Below are positions 32,952 through 42,441 of a DNA stretch of 64,000 nucleotides, piece by piece. Made by a program: the position numbers and the translations under genes. The stretch's first letter is position 1. Every line of letters begins with the position of its first letter. The notes under the pieces are model-generated. The model made no database searches, was not told where the DNA came from, and saw only the letters and a program-made list of their open reading frames with translations. The stretch is from Mycobacterium sp. ITM-2016-00316 (GTDB lineage Bacteria > Actinomycetota > Actinomycetes > Mycobacteriales > Mycobacteriaceae): NCBI RefSeq assembly GCF_002968335.2, contig NZ_CP134398.1, forward strand, positions 1,116,001-1,180,000, written 5' to 3'.

Positions 32952-33794
32952 TCAGCCCTTCAGCAGCGCGACGACCTTGTCCTCCAACGAGGGCTGCACG
33001 GCCTCGGGGTCGGGCGCGACCGTCTTGGGCAGCACCGCCTCCGGATCGGCGAAATCGCGGTAGTCCTTGTCGCCGGTCAGGACGTACAACAGATAGCCGG
33101 TCAACAGCGCGCGAGTCGCCTTCTGGGTGCCCTTGTCGGCACCGGGCAGGCCGACCGCCTTGGCCAACCGGCGTCCCTCGATGAGCCCGCCGGCCTCGGC
33201 CTTGGCCACGGTGCGCAGAATCGCGCCCGGCCAGGCGCGTGCCAGCGCGTCGGCATTGGATTTCAGCGCCGTGGTGTCGGCCGGCGCCCGCAGGATCAGG
33301 CCGGGCAGGGTCAGCGCGGCGGCCGGCTGCTCGGCGGGTGGGCTGGTGACCGCGGGATAGAGCGCCGCAGCGGCCCTCAGCTGGGACCCCAGGCCGGCGG
33401 CGGTGAACACCGCGGCCGATCCGCCGAAGCCGTGACCGACGACGCCCAGCTTGGCGGGGTGCACGCTGATCTTGCCGGGCCCCAGCCGCACCCCGGCGAT
33501 GATGTCCAAGGTGGTGCCCAGGTCGACGGCCAGATTGAGTGCCGACGGCGCCAGCGAGCGTTCGGTGTCGGGTGCCGCCGCGACGATGCCCCAGGACGCC
33601 AGGTGCTCCAGGGTGCCCGCATAACGGTCGGCGGCGGCCAGCCAGTCGTGGCCGAATGCCACGCCCGGCAGGCTCAGGCCCGACTCGGGGGTGTAGACGA
33701 CGCCGGGCTGGCCGGCGAAAGCGAGGTCTCCGCGCAGGACACGGTGCGGTCCGCGCCGGGTCAGAGCAGCGAAGAGTTTCTTCGTCTTGGCCAC
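32952..33794 (-). CDS. Dienelactone-hydrolase-like alpha/beta-hydrolase
   Basis: This 280-residue protein has an alpha/beta-hydrolase layout with the elbow GHGFGG, where the usual Ser is replaced by Phe/Gly context (VVGHGFGGSAAVF). The nucleophile is therefore unclear, and a non-catalytic or unusual member is possible. Other features are VYTPESGLSLPGVAFGHDWLA, resembling an oxyanion strand, and LPGLILRAPADTTAL near the acid position. The start is GTG 33794 (VAKTKKLFAAL). It is divergent from glmS across 132 bp. The substrate is unknown. Confidence 0.65.
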   Translation of the reverse strand: MAKTKKLFAALTRRGPHRVLRGDLAFAGQPGVVYTPESGLSLPGVAFGHDWLAAADRYAGTLEHLASWGIVAAAPDTERSLAPSALNLAVDLGTTLDIIAGVRLGPGKISVHPAKLGVVGHGFGGSAAVFTAAGLGSQLRAAAALYPAVTSPPAEQPAAALTLPGLILRAPADTTALKSNADALARAWPGAILRTVAKAEAGGLIEGRRLAKAVGLPGADKGTQKATRALLTGYLLYVLTGDKDYRDFADPEAVLPKTVAPDPEAVQPSLEDKVVALLKG

Positions 33795-33926
33795 GGATAG
33801 GACCCTAGTCGACGCCGGCCGCCCGGCGCGCCGACCGGGTGGTTCGGCGCCGGCGACTGTGTCGATGAGCACGGTGCCTTCGCGCGAAGCGGGGCTCGGG
33901 CGGCCGCTGCACTACCCTGGGACCCT

Positions 33927-35795
33927 ATGTGTGGAATCGTCGGCTATGTCGGGCAGCGCCCCGCCTGCGAGGTCGTCGTCGATGCGCTGCGGCGGATGGA
34001 ATACCGCGGTTACGACTCTTCCGGGGTGGCCTTACTCGACGGCGCCGGTGGGCTCACCGTGCAGCGGCGGGCGGGCCGGTTGGCCAATCTGGAAGAGGCA
34101 CTCAAGGACGCCGGACCCGGTGACCTGGGCGGGACGACCGGTATGGGGCACACCCGGTGGGCCACGCACGGACGCCCCACCGACCGCAATGCGCACCCGC
34201 ACCGCGATGCCAGCGGCAAGTTCGCCGTCGTGCACAACGGCATCATCGAGAACTTCGCGGTCCTGCGCGGTGAGCTGGAGACTGCGGGCGTCGAGTTCGC
34301 CAGCGACACCGACTCCGAGGTCGCGGTGCACCTCGTCGCGCAGGCCTACCGCGCCGGGGACACCGCCGGCGATTTCGTTGGCTCCGTGCTGTCGGTGCTG
34401 CGACGGTTGGAGGGCCATTTCACCCTGGTGTTCGCCTTCGCCGACGAACCGGGCACCATCGTGGCCGCGCGTCGCTCCACCCCGCTGGTGGTCGGTGTCG
34501 GGGACGGCGAGATGTTCATCGGCTCCGATGTGGCGGCGTTCATCGAATACACCCGTGAGGCAGTCGAACTCGGCCAGGACCAGGCCGTGGTCATCACCTC
34601 CGACGGGTACGAGATCTACAACTTCGCCGGCGACCGTGACGACGTGCATGCCCGGCCTTTTCATATCGACTGGGACCTCTCGGCCGCCGAAAAGGGTGGC
34701 TACGAGTACTTCATGCTCAAGGAGATCGCCGAGCAGCCCGCCGCCGTGGCCGACACCCTGCTCGGCCATTTCGTGGACGGCCGGATCGTGCTCGACGAAC
34801 AGCGGCTCTCCGATCAGGAGCTACGCGAGGTCGACAAGGTCTTCATCGTCGCCTGCGGCACCGCCTACCACTCCGGCATGCTGGCCAAGTACGCAATCGA
34901 GCACTGGACGCGGTTGCCCGTCGAGGTGGAGCTCGCCAGCGAATTCCGATACCGCGACCCGGTTCTGGACCGCAGCACACTGGTGATCGCCATCTCGCAG
35001 TCGGGGGAGACCGCCGACACGCTGGAGGCCGTGCGGCACGCCAAGGAGCAGAAGGCCAAGGTGCTGGCCATCTGCAACACCAACGGCAGCCAGATCCCCC
35101 GCGAGGCCGACGCGGTGCTCTATACCCGCGCCGGACCGGAGATCGGCGTGGCGTCGACCAAGACGTTCCTGGCGCAGCTGACCGCGAACTATCTGGTCGG
35201 GCTGGCGCTGGCGCAGGCCCGCGGCACCAAGTACGCCGACGAGGTGGCCCGCGAATACCACGACCTCGAGGCCATGGCCGATCAGGTGGCACGCGTGCTG
35301 ACCTGCATGGAGCCGGTGACCGCGCTGGCGCAGCGTTTCGCGCACGCCTCCGCGGTGCTGTTCCTGGGCCGCCACGTCGGCTACCCGGTGGCGCTGGAGG
35401 GTGCGCTCAAACTCAAGGAACTCGCCTACATGCACGCCGAGGGGTTCGCCGCCGGTGAGCTCAAGCACGGGCCGATCGCGCTGATCGAGGATGACCTGCC
35501 GGTCATCGTGGTGATGCCCTCGCCCAAGAGTGCGGCCATGTTGCATTCCAAGCTGCTGAGCAACATCCGCGAGATCCAGGCCCGTGGCGCGGTCACGATC
35601 GTCATTGCCGAGGAGGGCGACGACACCGTGGCGCCCTACGCCGATCACTTGATCGAGATCCCCGCGGTGTCAACGCTTTTCCAGCCGTTGCTCTCGACCA
35701 TCCCCATGCAGGTGTTCGCCGCCGGCGTGGCGCAGGCGCGGGGTTACGACGTGGACAAGCCGCGCAACCTGGCCAAGTCGGTCACCGTCGAGTAG
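33927..35795 (+). CDS. glmS: Glutamine-fructose-6-phosphate aminotransferase (isomerizing)
   Basis: The 622-residue enzyme begins MCGIVGYVG, with Cys2 as the glutaminase nucleophile after Met removal. Glutaminase motifs (YRGYDSSGVALL, GHTRWATHG) precede two SIS isomerase domains (CGTAYHSGMLAKY, ISQSGETADTLEA) and the C-terminal KPRNLAKSVTVE. It makes glucosamine-6-phosphate, the first step of UDP-GlcNAc synthesis upstream of GlmM. No glmS ribozyme was recognised in the short upstream region. Confidence 0.97.
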   Translation: MCGIVGYVGQRPACEVVVDALRRMEYRGYDSSGVALLDGAGGLTVQRRAGRLANLEEALKDAGPGDLGGTTGMGHTRWATHGRPTDRNAHPHRDASGKFAVVHNGIIENFAVLRGELETAGVEFASDTDSEVAVHLVAQAYRAGDTAGDFVGSVLSVLRRLEGHFTLVFAFADEPGTIVAARRSTPLVVGVGDGEMFIGSDVAAFIEYTREAVELGQDQAVVITSDGYEIYNFAGDRDDVHARPFHIDWDLSAAEKGGYEYFMLKEIAEQPAAVADTLLGHFVDGRIVLDEQRLSDQELREVDKVFIVACGTAYHSGMLAKYAIEHWTRLPVEVELASEFRYRDPVLDRSTLVIAISQSGETADTLEAVRHAKEQKAKVLAICNTNGSQIPREADAVLYTRAGPEIGVASTKTFLAQLTANYLVGLALAQARGTKYADEVAREYHDLEAMADQVARVLTCMEPVTALAQRFAHASAVLFLGRHVGYPVALEGALKLKELAYMHAEGFAAGELKHGPIALIEDDLPVIVVMPSPKSAAMLHSKLLSNIREIQARGAVTIVIAEEGDDTVAPYADHLIEIPAVSTLFQPLLSTIPMQVFAAGVAQARGYDVDKPRNLAKSVTVE

Positions 35796-35799
35796 CCGC

Positions 35800-36546
35800 T
35801 CAGCCGGCCCGCCTGGCCCATTCGCTCGGCGGGACGCCGAACTGGCGTCGGAAGGCGCGGTTGAAGGTGCCTGGGTCGGCGAAGCCGCTGGCGCGGGCGG
35901 CGTGGCTCACCGAGGAGCCCTGGGAGATTAGCGCACTCGCGAGTTCCAGTCGCTGCGTGCGGATCTCCATCGCCGGCGAGCGACCGTCCGCTGCCAACAC
36001 CTGTTGGACGGTGCGCAACGAGAGATGGAACTCGGCGGCCAGCCTGGCCGCCGTGAAATCAGGGTCACGGAATCGGGTTCGCACATGTGCGAGCAGCCGT
36101 GCCCGTAACTCCGTGCGTGCGGGCTCGTTGCCGATGCCGGACGGGCGGGCCGCCAGTCGTTCCGTCGCATCGGCGAACGCGAGCAGTCGGGTGCCGTCGG
36201 TCCCCAATGGTCTCGCCGACCAGGTGACGGGGATGGGTTGCCCGGCCCGGGAGATGAACCATTCGTGTGCCGTCACGCCGGGGGAACCGCAACCATCGAG
36301 GATCGGACAGGTTTGCGACGGGTAGCGGGAGCCGTCGGGGTGCCACTCGTGCAGGGTGTCGTGGCTGGGTGCGCCGATCACGTCATCGTCGGACCGGTAG
36401 CCGAGCATGCTCAGAGCTGCCTGATTCGCCAGCGCCACTGTGCCGTCGGGGCCGATCACCCACAGCGGGGTCGGCGCGACATCGAGAGCCGCCGACAGCG
36501 TCCCGACATCGAGCGGCCGCGCGCCGAGATTCGTCTGGTTGACCAT
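35800..36546 (-). CDS. PAS-AraC family transcriptional regulator
   Basis: The 248-residue protein has an N-terminal PAS-like sensor (LDVAPTPLWVIGPDGTVALANQAALSMLGY) and a C-terminal AraC double helix-turn-helix (DPDFTAARLAAEFHLSLRTVQQVL, SVSHAARASGFADPGTFNRAFRRQFGVPPSEWARR). ATG 36546 follows an AGGTGGGA site. It is divergent from cyanase and the FNT transporter, so it is the likely cyanate-responsive activator of that pair. The ligand is not evident. Confidence 0.82.
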   Translation of the reverse strand: MVNQTNLGARPLDVGTLSAALDVAPTPLWVIGPDGTVALANQAALSMLGYRSDDDVIGAPSHDTLHEWHPDGSRYPSQTCPILDGCGSPGVTAHEWFISRAGQPIPVTWSARPLGTDGTRLLAFADATERLAARPSGIGNEPARTELRARLLAHVRTRFRDPDFTAARLAAEFHLSLRTVQQVLAADGRSPAMEIRTQRLELASALISQGSSVSHAARASGFADPGTFNRAFRRQFGVPPSEWARRAG

Positions 36547-36762
36547 GCTCCCACCTGGCTGCCGATGATGAGCCGAGGCTAGGCGCAAGGCGTTTCGAGG
36601 TGTTTCTCCGTTCGTTACGACGCGGTTAAACGACGCCCGGGCAGCGCCGCACTGCGCAAAACGCCGGATTCCGTGCGTCTTCTGCCATGGGCATGGCGCC
36701 GCCGACGCGGTGATATGGAGCCAGAGCAACCCCACCCCGCAATTCACGGAAGGAACCCGCGC

Positions 36763-37209
36763 ATGGTCTACGACCCCGCCTCACCCGTCATCACCGAGAT
36801 CGAACAACGGCGTTCGGCAACCGGGATCAGCTGGCAGAAGCTGGCCGAGCACATCGACCGACCGCTGGTGTGGACGGTGGCGGCTCTGCTGGGCAGCCAT
36901 CCGATGCCGGCCAAGGAAGCCGTCGCGGCCGGCGACCTGCTCGACCTCAGCCCCGAAACCGTTGCCGCACTGCAGCGGCAGCCCTACCGGACCGCCGATC
37001 CTGCGCTGCAGACCGACCCGACGATCTACCGGTTCGTGGAGCTCATCAACGTCTACGGACCGGCCTTCAAGGCGTTGATCCATGAGGAGTTCGGCGACGG
37101 CATCATGAGCGCGATCAACTGCAACGTCTCGTTCGAGCGGCGCGCGGATCCCGGTGGAGACCGCGTCGTCGTGACCATCGACGGCAAGTTCCTGCCCTAC
37201 CAGTGGTGA
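36763..37209 (+). CDS. cynS: Cyanate hydratase (cyanase)
   Basis: The 148-residue protein matches cyanase throughout. The helical N-terminal domain (WQKLAEHIDRPLVWTVAALLG) is followed by the catalytic region IYRFVELINVYGPAFKALIHEEFGDGIMSAINCNVSFER, containing the Arg, Glu and Ser of the active site. It converts cyanate and bicarbonate to ammonia and CO2. ATG 36763 has a GGAAGGA site. It is followed by an FNT transporter gene, giving a regulator-cyanase-transporter unit for detoxifying cyanate or using it as a nitrogen source. Confidence 0.94.
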   Translation: MVYDPASPVITEIEQRRSATGISWQKLAEHIDRPLVWTVAALLGSHPMPAKEAVAAGDLLDLSPETVAALQRQPYRTADPALQTDPTIYRFVELINVYGPAFKALIHEEFGDGIMSAINCNVSFERRADPGGDRVVVTIDGKFLPYQW

Positions 37210-37232
37210 ATCCCACCGAAAGGAATCAGCCC

Positions 37233-38090
37233 ATGTCCTATGTCAAACCCGCCGAGCTCGCCATCCGGATCATCGATGCCGGCGAGTCCAAGGTGTTCAT
37301 GTCCACCCGTGACACGCTCATCCGGTCCTTCATGGCCGGCGCGATCCTGGCCCTCGCCGCGGCCTTCGCGGTGACGATCTCGGTCAAGACGGGGGAGCCA
37401 CTGCTGGGCGCGGTGCTCTTCCCGGTCGGCTTCTGCATGCTGCACCTCCTCGGATTCGATCTTCTGACAGCGGTTTTCACGCTGGTGCCGCTGGCCTGGC
37501 TGGACAAGCGCCCGGGTGTGACGCTCAAGCCGATGCTGCGCAACTGGGGCCTGGTGTTCGTCGGCAACCTGCTCGGCGCGCTCACCGTCGCGGTGTTCAT
37601 GGCGGTCTACTTCACCTACGGGTTCAGTGTCGAACCGGATGCCGTCGGTCAGGCGATCGGGGACATCGGTGCGGGGCGGACGGTCGGCTACGCCGAGCAC
37701 GGCGCCGCCGGGATGCTGACGTTGTTCCTGCGCGGCGTCATGTGCAACTGGATGGTGTCGATGGGTGTGGTCGGAGCGATGATGTCGGACAGCTTGCCCG
37801 GCAAGGTGATCGCGATGTGGATGCCCATCATGGTCTTCTTCTATCTCGGATTCGAGCACTCGATCGTGAACATGTTCCTGTTCCCGTCGGGTCTGCTGCT
37901 CGGCGGTGAGTTCACCGTCGTCGACTATCTGCTGTGGAACGAGATCCCGACCGTATTGGGCAATCTGGTGGGTGGGCTGGCGTTCGTCGGGCTGGTCATC
38001 TACGCGACGCACGGTCGGACCGCGCCGTCGCGACCGCGTCCGGGGGATCTTGTCTCGGTGGACCAGGTTCCGGTGCCGAGCAAGATCTGA
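37233..38090 (+). CDS. Formate/nitrite transporter (FNT) family protein
   Basis: The 285-residue membrane protein has six hydrophobic segments and FNT-like features (SFMAGAILALAAAFAV, LRGVMCNWMVSMGVVGAMM, FYLGFEHSIVNMFLFP). FNT channels carry small anions such as formate or nitrite. Next to cyanase the likely cargo is cyanate, or bicarbonate/nitrite; this is inferred from context. ATG 37233 has an AAAGGA site. The GTG at 37203 would overlap cynS and is less likely. Confidence 0.85.
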   Translation: MSYVKPAELAIRIIDAGESKVFMSTRDTLIRSFMAGAILALAAAFAVTISVKTGEPLLGAVLFPVGFCMLHLLGFDLLTAVFTLVPLAWLDKRPGVTLKPMLRNWGLVFVGNLLGALTVAVFMAVYFTYGFSVEPDAVGQAIGDIGAGRTVGYAEHGAAGMLTLFLRGVMCNWMVSMGVVGAMMSDSLPGKVIAMWMPIMVFFYLGFEHSIVNMFLFPSGLLLGGEFTVVDYLLWNEIPTVLGNLVGGLAFVGLVIYATHGRTAPSRPRPGDLVSVDQVPVPSKI

Positions 38091-38099
38091 TCGCGGGCG

Positions 38100-38135
38100 G
38101 ACTCGCGGTCGTGGCACGCATCCCGGCCGCGAGTC
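38100..38135 (+). terminator. Possible stem-loop terminator after the FNT gene
   Basis: A 9-bp perfect GC-rich stem (38100-38108 with 38127-38135) begins ten nt after the stop codon. There is no T-tract. Confidence 0.4.
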
Positions 38136-38216
38136 GGACCGTGCCTGATCTGGTGGCGGCGGCGCTGCAGACGTTCTTCGATTCACGTGTCGGTGGGTCG
38201 ACGTAGAATCGCACAC

Positions 38217-39611
38217 ATGTTCGAGGATCGGGGTGCTACTGCTCACCTCGATGGTGCGCGCGATCAGCTGCGCGCCGAGCGGATGGCGGTTGCTCTCAAG
38301 GTGATCGAGGCCGGCCGGTTCGCGCTGGCCAGGATGGCCGAGCTGGGGCACGCGTTCGAGGACCTCATCGTCGATGACTGGGAACTGGCCGCCGCCGAAC
38401 TGGGTGCCGAACTCGGGATCAGCCGCGGCCGGGCCTGCACCCTGATCACTCAGGGCCGCGATCTGCTCACCCGGCTGCCGGCGTTCACCGACATCTTGGC
38501 CACCGGCACCGTGGACCTTCGCGTCCTGCGCGTCATCCTGCACCGCACCGCCCTGATCACCGATCCCGACGTCCTGTCGGTCCTCGACGCGCAGCTGGCC
38601 CAGGCGGCACCGGCATGGAACGCGCGCTCGGATGAGCGCATCACCGAACTGGTCGACTGGATGGTCCTCGACATCGATCCCGAGGCGGTGCGCCGCGCCC
38701 GCGCATCGCGGCGTGCGCGCGCCATCACGGTCGAACCCGTCGGGGACGGGATGGTCGAGATCCACGGGCGCGTCGATGCCGCCAAGGGCGCGGTCTTCGA
38801 TCAGCGCCTCGATGAACTGGCCCGCACCACCTGCCCCGATGACCCCCGCACCTTCGATGAGCGCCGTGCCGATGCCATCGATCTGCCGGCCCTGGGTGTG
38901 ACCGCGTTGCCGTGTGAGTGCGGTCGCGACACCTGCGCTGCCGCCGGTACCGAGGCACCCGTCGGCCATATCGTCCTTCACCTGCATGGTGACCGTGACA
39001 CTGTCGAGGGCCGCTCGGATCGTCCGGCCCTGCTGCCCGGGTATGGGCCGATTCCGGCCGAGCAGGTCCGCAGGATGGCCCCGCGGGCCGAGGTTCGGCC
39101 GGTGCCGGTGGCGGCCGATCTGGGAACCGAGGGTGGTTACCAGCCATCGCGCACGCTCGCCGAGTTCATCGCCTGCCGTGATCTGACGTGTCGCTGGCCC
39201 GGCTGCAACGTCCCGGTTGCGCGCTGCGATATCGACCACAGCACTCCGTGGCCCTACGGCCCGACCCATCCGTCCAACACGAAGCTGTATTGCCGAATCC
39301 ATCACTTGATCAAGACTTTTCACTGCGGCGCGGGCGGTTGGCGCGATCAGCAGCATCCCGACGGGACCATCACGATCACCGCACCCAACGGCCGGGTGTA
39401 CACGACCAAGCCCGACGGCGCTCTGTACTTCCCACAGTTCGCGGTGCGCACGGCTGAACTGGGGCCGATCACGATGCCGCCGCCGAGCCCGCATCGCGAA
39501 CTCGCCGCCCCCCAACGCACCCGCACCCGGGCGCAGAACCTCGCCTACCGAATAGCCCACGAACGAGCGCTCAACCGTGCGGACTACGAGGCCAACCCAC
39601 CGCCTTTCTGA
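38217..39611 (+). CDS. DUF222/HNH endonuclease-domain protein (13E12 repeat family)
   Basis: The 464-residue protein has an N-terminal DUF222 region and a C-terminal HNH motif with paired Cys (CRDLTCRWPGCNVPVARCDIDHSTPW, then NTKLYCRIHHLIKTFH). Families of this type are multicopy in mycobacteria and resemble the M. tuberculosis REP13E12 proteins. Their function is unclear; mobility or nuclease roles have been proposed. ATG 38217 has no obvious ribosome-binding site, and a TAGAAT hexamer lies about ten nt upstream, so leaderless expression is possible. No flanking repeats were found. Confidence 0.8.
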   Translation: MFEDRGATAHLDGARDQLRAERMAVALKVIEAGRFALARMAELGHAFEDLIVDDWELAAAELGAELGISRGRACTLITQGRDLLTRLPAFTDILATGTVDLRVLRVILHRTALITDPDVLSVLDAQLAQAAPAWNARSDERITELVDWMVLDIDPEAVRRARASRRARAITVEPVGDGMVEIHGRVDAAKGAVFDQRLDELARTTCPDDPRTFDERRADAIDLPALGVTALPCECGRDTCAAAGTEAPVGHIVLHLHGDRDTVEGRSDRPALLPGYGPIPAEQVRRMAPRAEVRPVPVAADLGTEGGYQPSRTLAEFIACRDLTCRWPGCNVPVARCDIDHSTPWPYGPTHPSNTKLYCRIHHLIKTFHCGAGGWRDQQHPDGTITITAPNGRVYTTKPDGALYFPQFAVRTAELGPITMPPPSPHRELAAPQRTRTRAQNLAYRIAHERALNRADYEANPPPF

Positions 39612-39618
39612 AAGACGA

Positions 39619-40383
39619 TCAGGCTCGAATGACGCTGGGCCCCAGCGCTTCATAACGGTGTGCCTGCGCGATCGGGAACTCGGTGCCGGTGACGACGGTC
39701 TGAAAATCGGACACCTCGGCGAACCGGCAGAAGCTGGTCTGCCCGAACTTGGAATGCGCGGCGACCAGCACCCGGCGGGTGGCCACCCGCACCGCGGTGT
39801 GCTTCACCGCCGCCACCGCCGGGTCGGGGGTGGTGAGGCCGTGCTCGAGGTCGATCCCGTTGGTGCCCAGGAATGCCACGTCGATGACCAGGGAGCGCAG
39901 CCGTTCCAGCGCCCATTCATCGACGGTGGCAAGGGTTCTGCCCCGCATCCGCCCGCCCAGCAGCAGCACCGTGACGGTACTGCTGTGGGCCAGTGCCTCG
40001 GCGGCCAGCAGTGAGGCGGTCACGACCGTCAGGTTCTGCTCGGCCAGAAGTTCGGCGATCAGGCGGGGCGTGAAACCCTCATCCAGATAGACGGTTTCGG
40101 CGCCATGGAGTTCATTGGCGGCCGCCCCGGCGATCCGGTGCTTCTGCGCCAGATCCACCTGGCTGCGGTACTCGACGCCGGACTCGAACGCCACCGTCTC
40201 CAGCGGCACCGCCCCGCCGTGCACCCGTTTGAGCAACCGCCGGCCGGCCAGTACCTTCAGGTCGCGACGGATGGTCTCCGTCGCGACCTGAAGCTCCTCG
40301 GCCAGAGCGGGTACCTCGACACGCCCCCGAAGACGGGCGAACTCGACGATCTGGCGCTGGCGGCTGTCCGAATCCACGGTCAC
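39619..40383 (-). CDS. DeoR-family transcriptional regulator
   Basis: The 254-residue protein has the DeoR N-terminal winged helix (RQRQIVEFARLRGRVEVPALAEELQVATETIRRDLKVLAGRRLLKRVHGGAV) and the sugar-phosphate sensing domain (KHRIAGAAANELHGAETVYLDEGFT, LGTNGIDLEHGLTTPDPAVAAVK, KFGQTSFCRFAEVSDF). It lies 13 nt downstream of the mannitol PTS gene on the same strand and should repress the PTS and the divergent dehydrogenase until a phosphorylated polyol accumulates. Confidence 0.88.
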   Translation of the reverse strand: MTVDSDSRQRQIVEFARLRGRVEVPALAEELQVATETIRRDLKVLAGRRLLKRVHGGAVPLETVAFESGVEYRSQVDLAQKHRIAGAAANELHGAETVYLDEGFTPRLIAELLAEQNLTVVTASLLAAEALAHSSTVTVLLLGGRMRGRTLATVDEWALERLRSLVIDVAFLGTNGIDLEHGLTTPDPAVAAVKHTAVRVATRRVLVAAHSKFGQTSFCRFAEVSDFQTVVTGTEFPIAQAHRYEALGPSVIRA

Positions 40384-40396
40384 ATTCTGGTCGGTG

Positions 40397-42367
40397 TCAT
40401 TCCCCGGCGTTCAGCACGGCCTGGATTTCCTCGGCCGTGGTCGCCGCGCGGAGTTGGGCGACGCGGTCCTTGTCCAGGAACACGTGCGCGATCCGGGTCA
40501 GCAGCGCCATGTGGTCGTCCCCGGCACCGGCGATTCCGACGACGAACTCTGCGGGTTTGCCGTTCCAGTCGATGGGGTCGGGGTAGCGGACGAACGAGAT
40601 CCCGGTGCGGCGGATCGCGGTCTTCGCCTCGTTGGTGCCGTGCGGGATGGCCAGGCCGTTGCCCATATAGGTGGACACCGACTTCTCCCGCTCGTGCATG
40701 GCGCCGATATAGGACGGTTCGACCGCTCCGGCGGCGACCAGCAGGGCGCCCGCCTCATCGATGGCCTGCGCGGCGCTGGTGCCGTTGCCGTTCAGCACGA
40801 TCGAACCCACCGGCAGCGCGTCACCGCCGGTCGCGGGGGCCTCTTCGACGGCCGGGGCTGCGACGTCGCCGGCTGCGCCGCCGTTGGACCGCCGCAGTTG
40901 TTCGACGATCTCGTCGTAGCGCGGGCTGCTCATGAAGTCGTCGACGGACACGTGCACCGCCGACGCGGTCTTCTGGGTGGCCCGGTCGGTCAGATTGCGG
41001 TGGCTCACCACCAGGTCATAGGTGTCGGTCAGATTGGAGATCGCCGAGTTGGTGACCTTCACGTCACCGAATCCCGCCTGCTGGATCTTCTTGCGCAGCA
41101 CCGAGGCGCCCATCGCCGAGGAGCCCATTCCTGCGTCACAGGCGAACACGATGGTCTTGATCGGGCCGTCGCCCGCACGCACCAGGGCCGCGGCGACGCT
41201 GGACTTCTTGCCCTTCATCGACTCCATGGACGCGGTGGCCGCGGCCAGATCCGGCTCATCGGTCGCCTTGTCGGTCTTGAGCAGGAAGGCCGCCACCAGG
41301 AAGGACACCGCGGCCGCGCCGAAGACCGACAGCGTGACGCCCAGGAAGCTGCCGCTGGCGGTCTGCGCGTAGACCGCGATGATGGAGCCCGGCGCCGCGG
41401 GTGCACGCAACCCGGATCCGAACAGCACGTTGACGAACACGCCGGTCATGCCGCCGAGGATGGTCGCGATGATCAGTTTCGGCTTCATCAGCACGTAGGG
41501 GAAGTAGATCTCGTGGATGCCCCCGAAGAACTGGATGATCGCCGCGCCGGGCGCCGAGGCGCGGGCGATACCGCGGCCGAAGAACGTGTAGGCCATCAGC
41601 AGACCGAGTCCGGGGCCGGGATTGGCTTCGAGCAGGAACAGGACGGACTTGCCCGTCTCCAGCGCCTGCGTGGTGCCCAACGGGGTGAGCACCCCGTGGT
41701 TGATGGCGTTGTTGAGGAACAGCACCTTGGCGGGCTCGATGAGGATCGAGGTCAGTGGCAGCAGATTGTTCTCGACCAGGAAATCGACCGCGTTCCCGGC
41801 CAGCCGGGTGAAGGAAGACACGATCGGGCCGATGCCGAAGAAGCCGAAGATCGCCAGGAACATCCCGAGGATGCCCGCCGAGAAGTTGTCCACCAACATC
41901 TCGAAGCCGGGCCGGATCTTGCCCTCCCACAACGCGTCTGCCTTCTTCATCAGCCAGCCGCCCAGCGGGCCCATGATCATGGCGCCCATGAACATCGGGA
42001 CATCGGCACCGGTGACCACGCCGATGGTGGCGATCGCGCCGACCACCGCGCCGCGGTTGCCGTGGATCATCCGGCCGCCGGTGTAGCCGATCAGGATGGG
42101 CAACAGGTAGGTGATCATCGGGCCGACGATCCCGGCGCCGTCGTAGGCGCCCCAGCCGCCGAGCTTGGCCACCCAACCGTCGGGATCGCGCAACCCCGAG
42201 AAGATGGCCTGCAGCCAGCCCTGCTCGATGAACAGGGCGGTGATCAGGCCCCAGGCGATGAATGCGCCGATATTGGGCATCACCATGTTCGACAGCGCAG
42301 TGCCCAGCTTCTGCACCCGCACCCGTGCGCCGGTCCGCGGGGCGGCAGACGCTTCGACAGTGGACAT
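40397..42367 (-). CDS. mtlA: PTS mannitol transporter, EIICBA fusion
   Basis: The 656-residue protein contains an eight- to ten-segment EIIC membrane domain (about residues 20-350; GGIHEIYFPYVLMKP, GIGPIVSSFTRLAG). An EIIB domain with the phosphocysteine motif IVFACDAGMGSSAMG follows, then a C-terminal EIIA domain with the phospho-His region YMGNGLAIPHGTNEAK. It imports mannitol or a related hexitol as its phosphate. ATG 42367 follows a perfect GGAGGT. PTS transporters are scarce in mycobacteria. HPr and EI are not in this window. Confidence 0.92.
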   Translation of the reverse strand: MSTVEASAAPRTGARVRVQKLGTALSNMVMPNIGAFIAWGLITALFIEQGWLQAIFSGLRDPDGWVAKLGGWGAYDGAGIVGPMITYLLPILIGYTGGRMIHGNRGAVVGAIATIGVVTGADVPMFMGAMIMGPLGGWLMKKADALWEGKIRPGFEMLVDNFSAGILGMFLAIFGFFGIGPIVSSFTRLAGNAVDFLVENNLLPLTSILIEPAKVLFLNNAINHGVLTPLGTTQALETGKSVLFLLEANPGPGLGLLMAYTFFGRGIARASAPGAAIIQFFGGIHEIYFPYVLMKPKLIIATILGGMTGVFVNVLFGSGLRAPAAPGSIIAVYAQTASGSFLGVTLSVFGAAAVSFLVAAFLLKTDKATDEPDLAAATASMESMKGKKSSVAAALVRAGDGPIKTIVFACDAGMGSSAMGASVLRKKIQQAGFGDVKVTNSAISNLTDTYDLVVSHRNLTDRATQKTASAVHVSVDDFMSSPRYDEIVEQLRRSNGGAAGDVAAPAVEEAPATGGDALPVGSIVLNGNGTSAAQAIDEAGALLVAAGAVEPSYIGAMHEREKSVSTYMGNGLAIPHGTNEAKTAIRRTGISFVRYPDPIDWNGKPAEFVVGIAGAGDDHMALLTRIAHVFLDKDRVAQLRAATTAEEIQAVLNAGE

Positions 42368-42441
42368 CCGTTGACCTCCGGTTTTTGCGCCGGCCGCTTG
42401 GGTGATGCCGGTCACATGCACATCTAGTAATACGCACACTT

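Noticed and set aside
38217..39611. Calling the 13E12/HNH gene a mobile element.
   Set aside because: No terminal repeats, target duplications, integrase or transposase accompany it; only the family resemblance suggests mobility.
40394..42427. Long plus-strand frame (677 codons) across mtlA.
   Set aside because: It is antisense to a complete EIICBA with intact motifs. The translation is His/Arg/Gly/Asp-rich shadow sequence.
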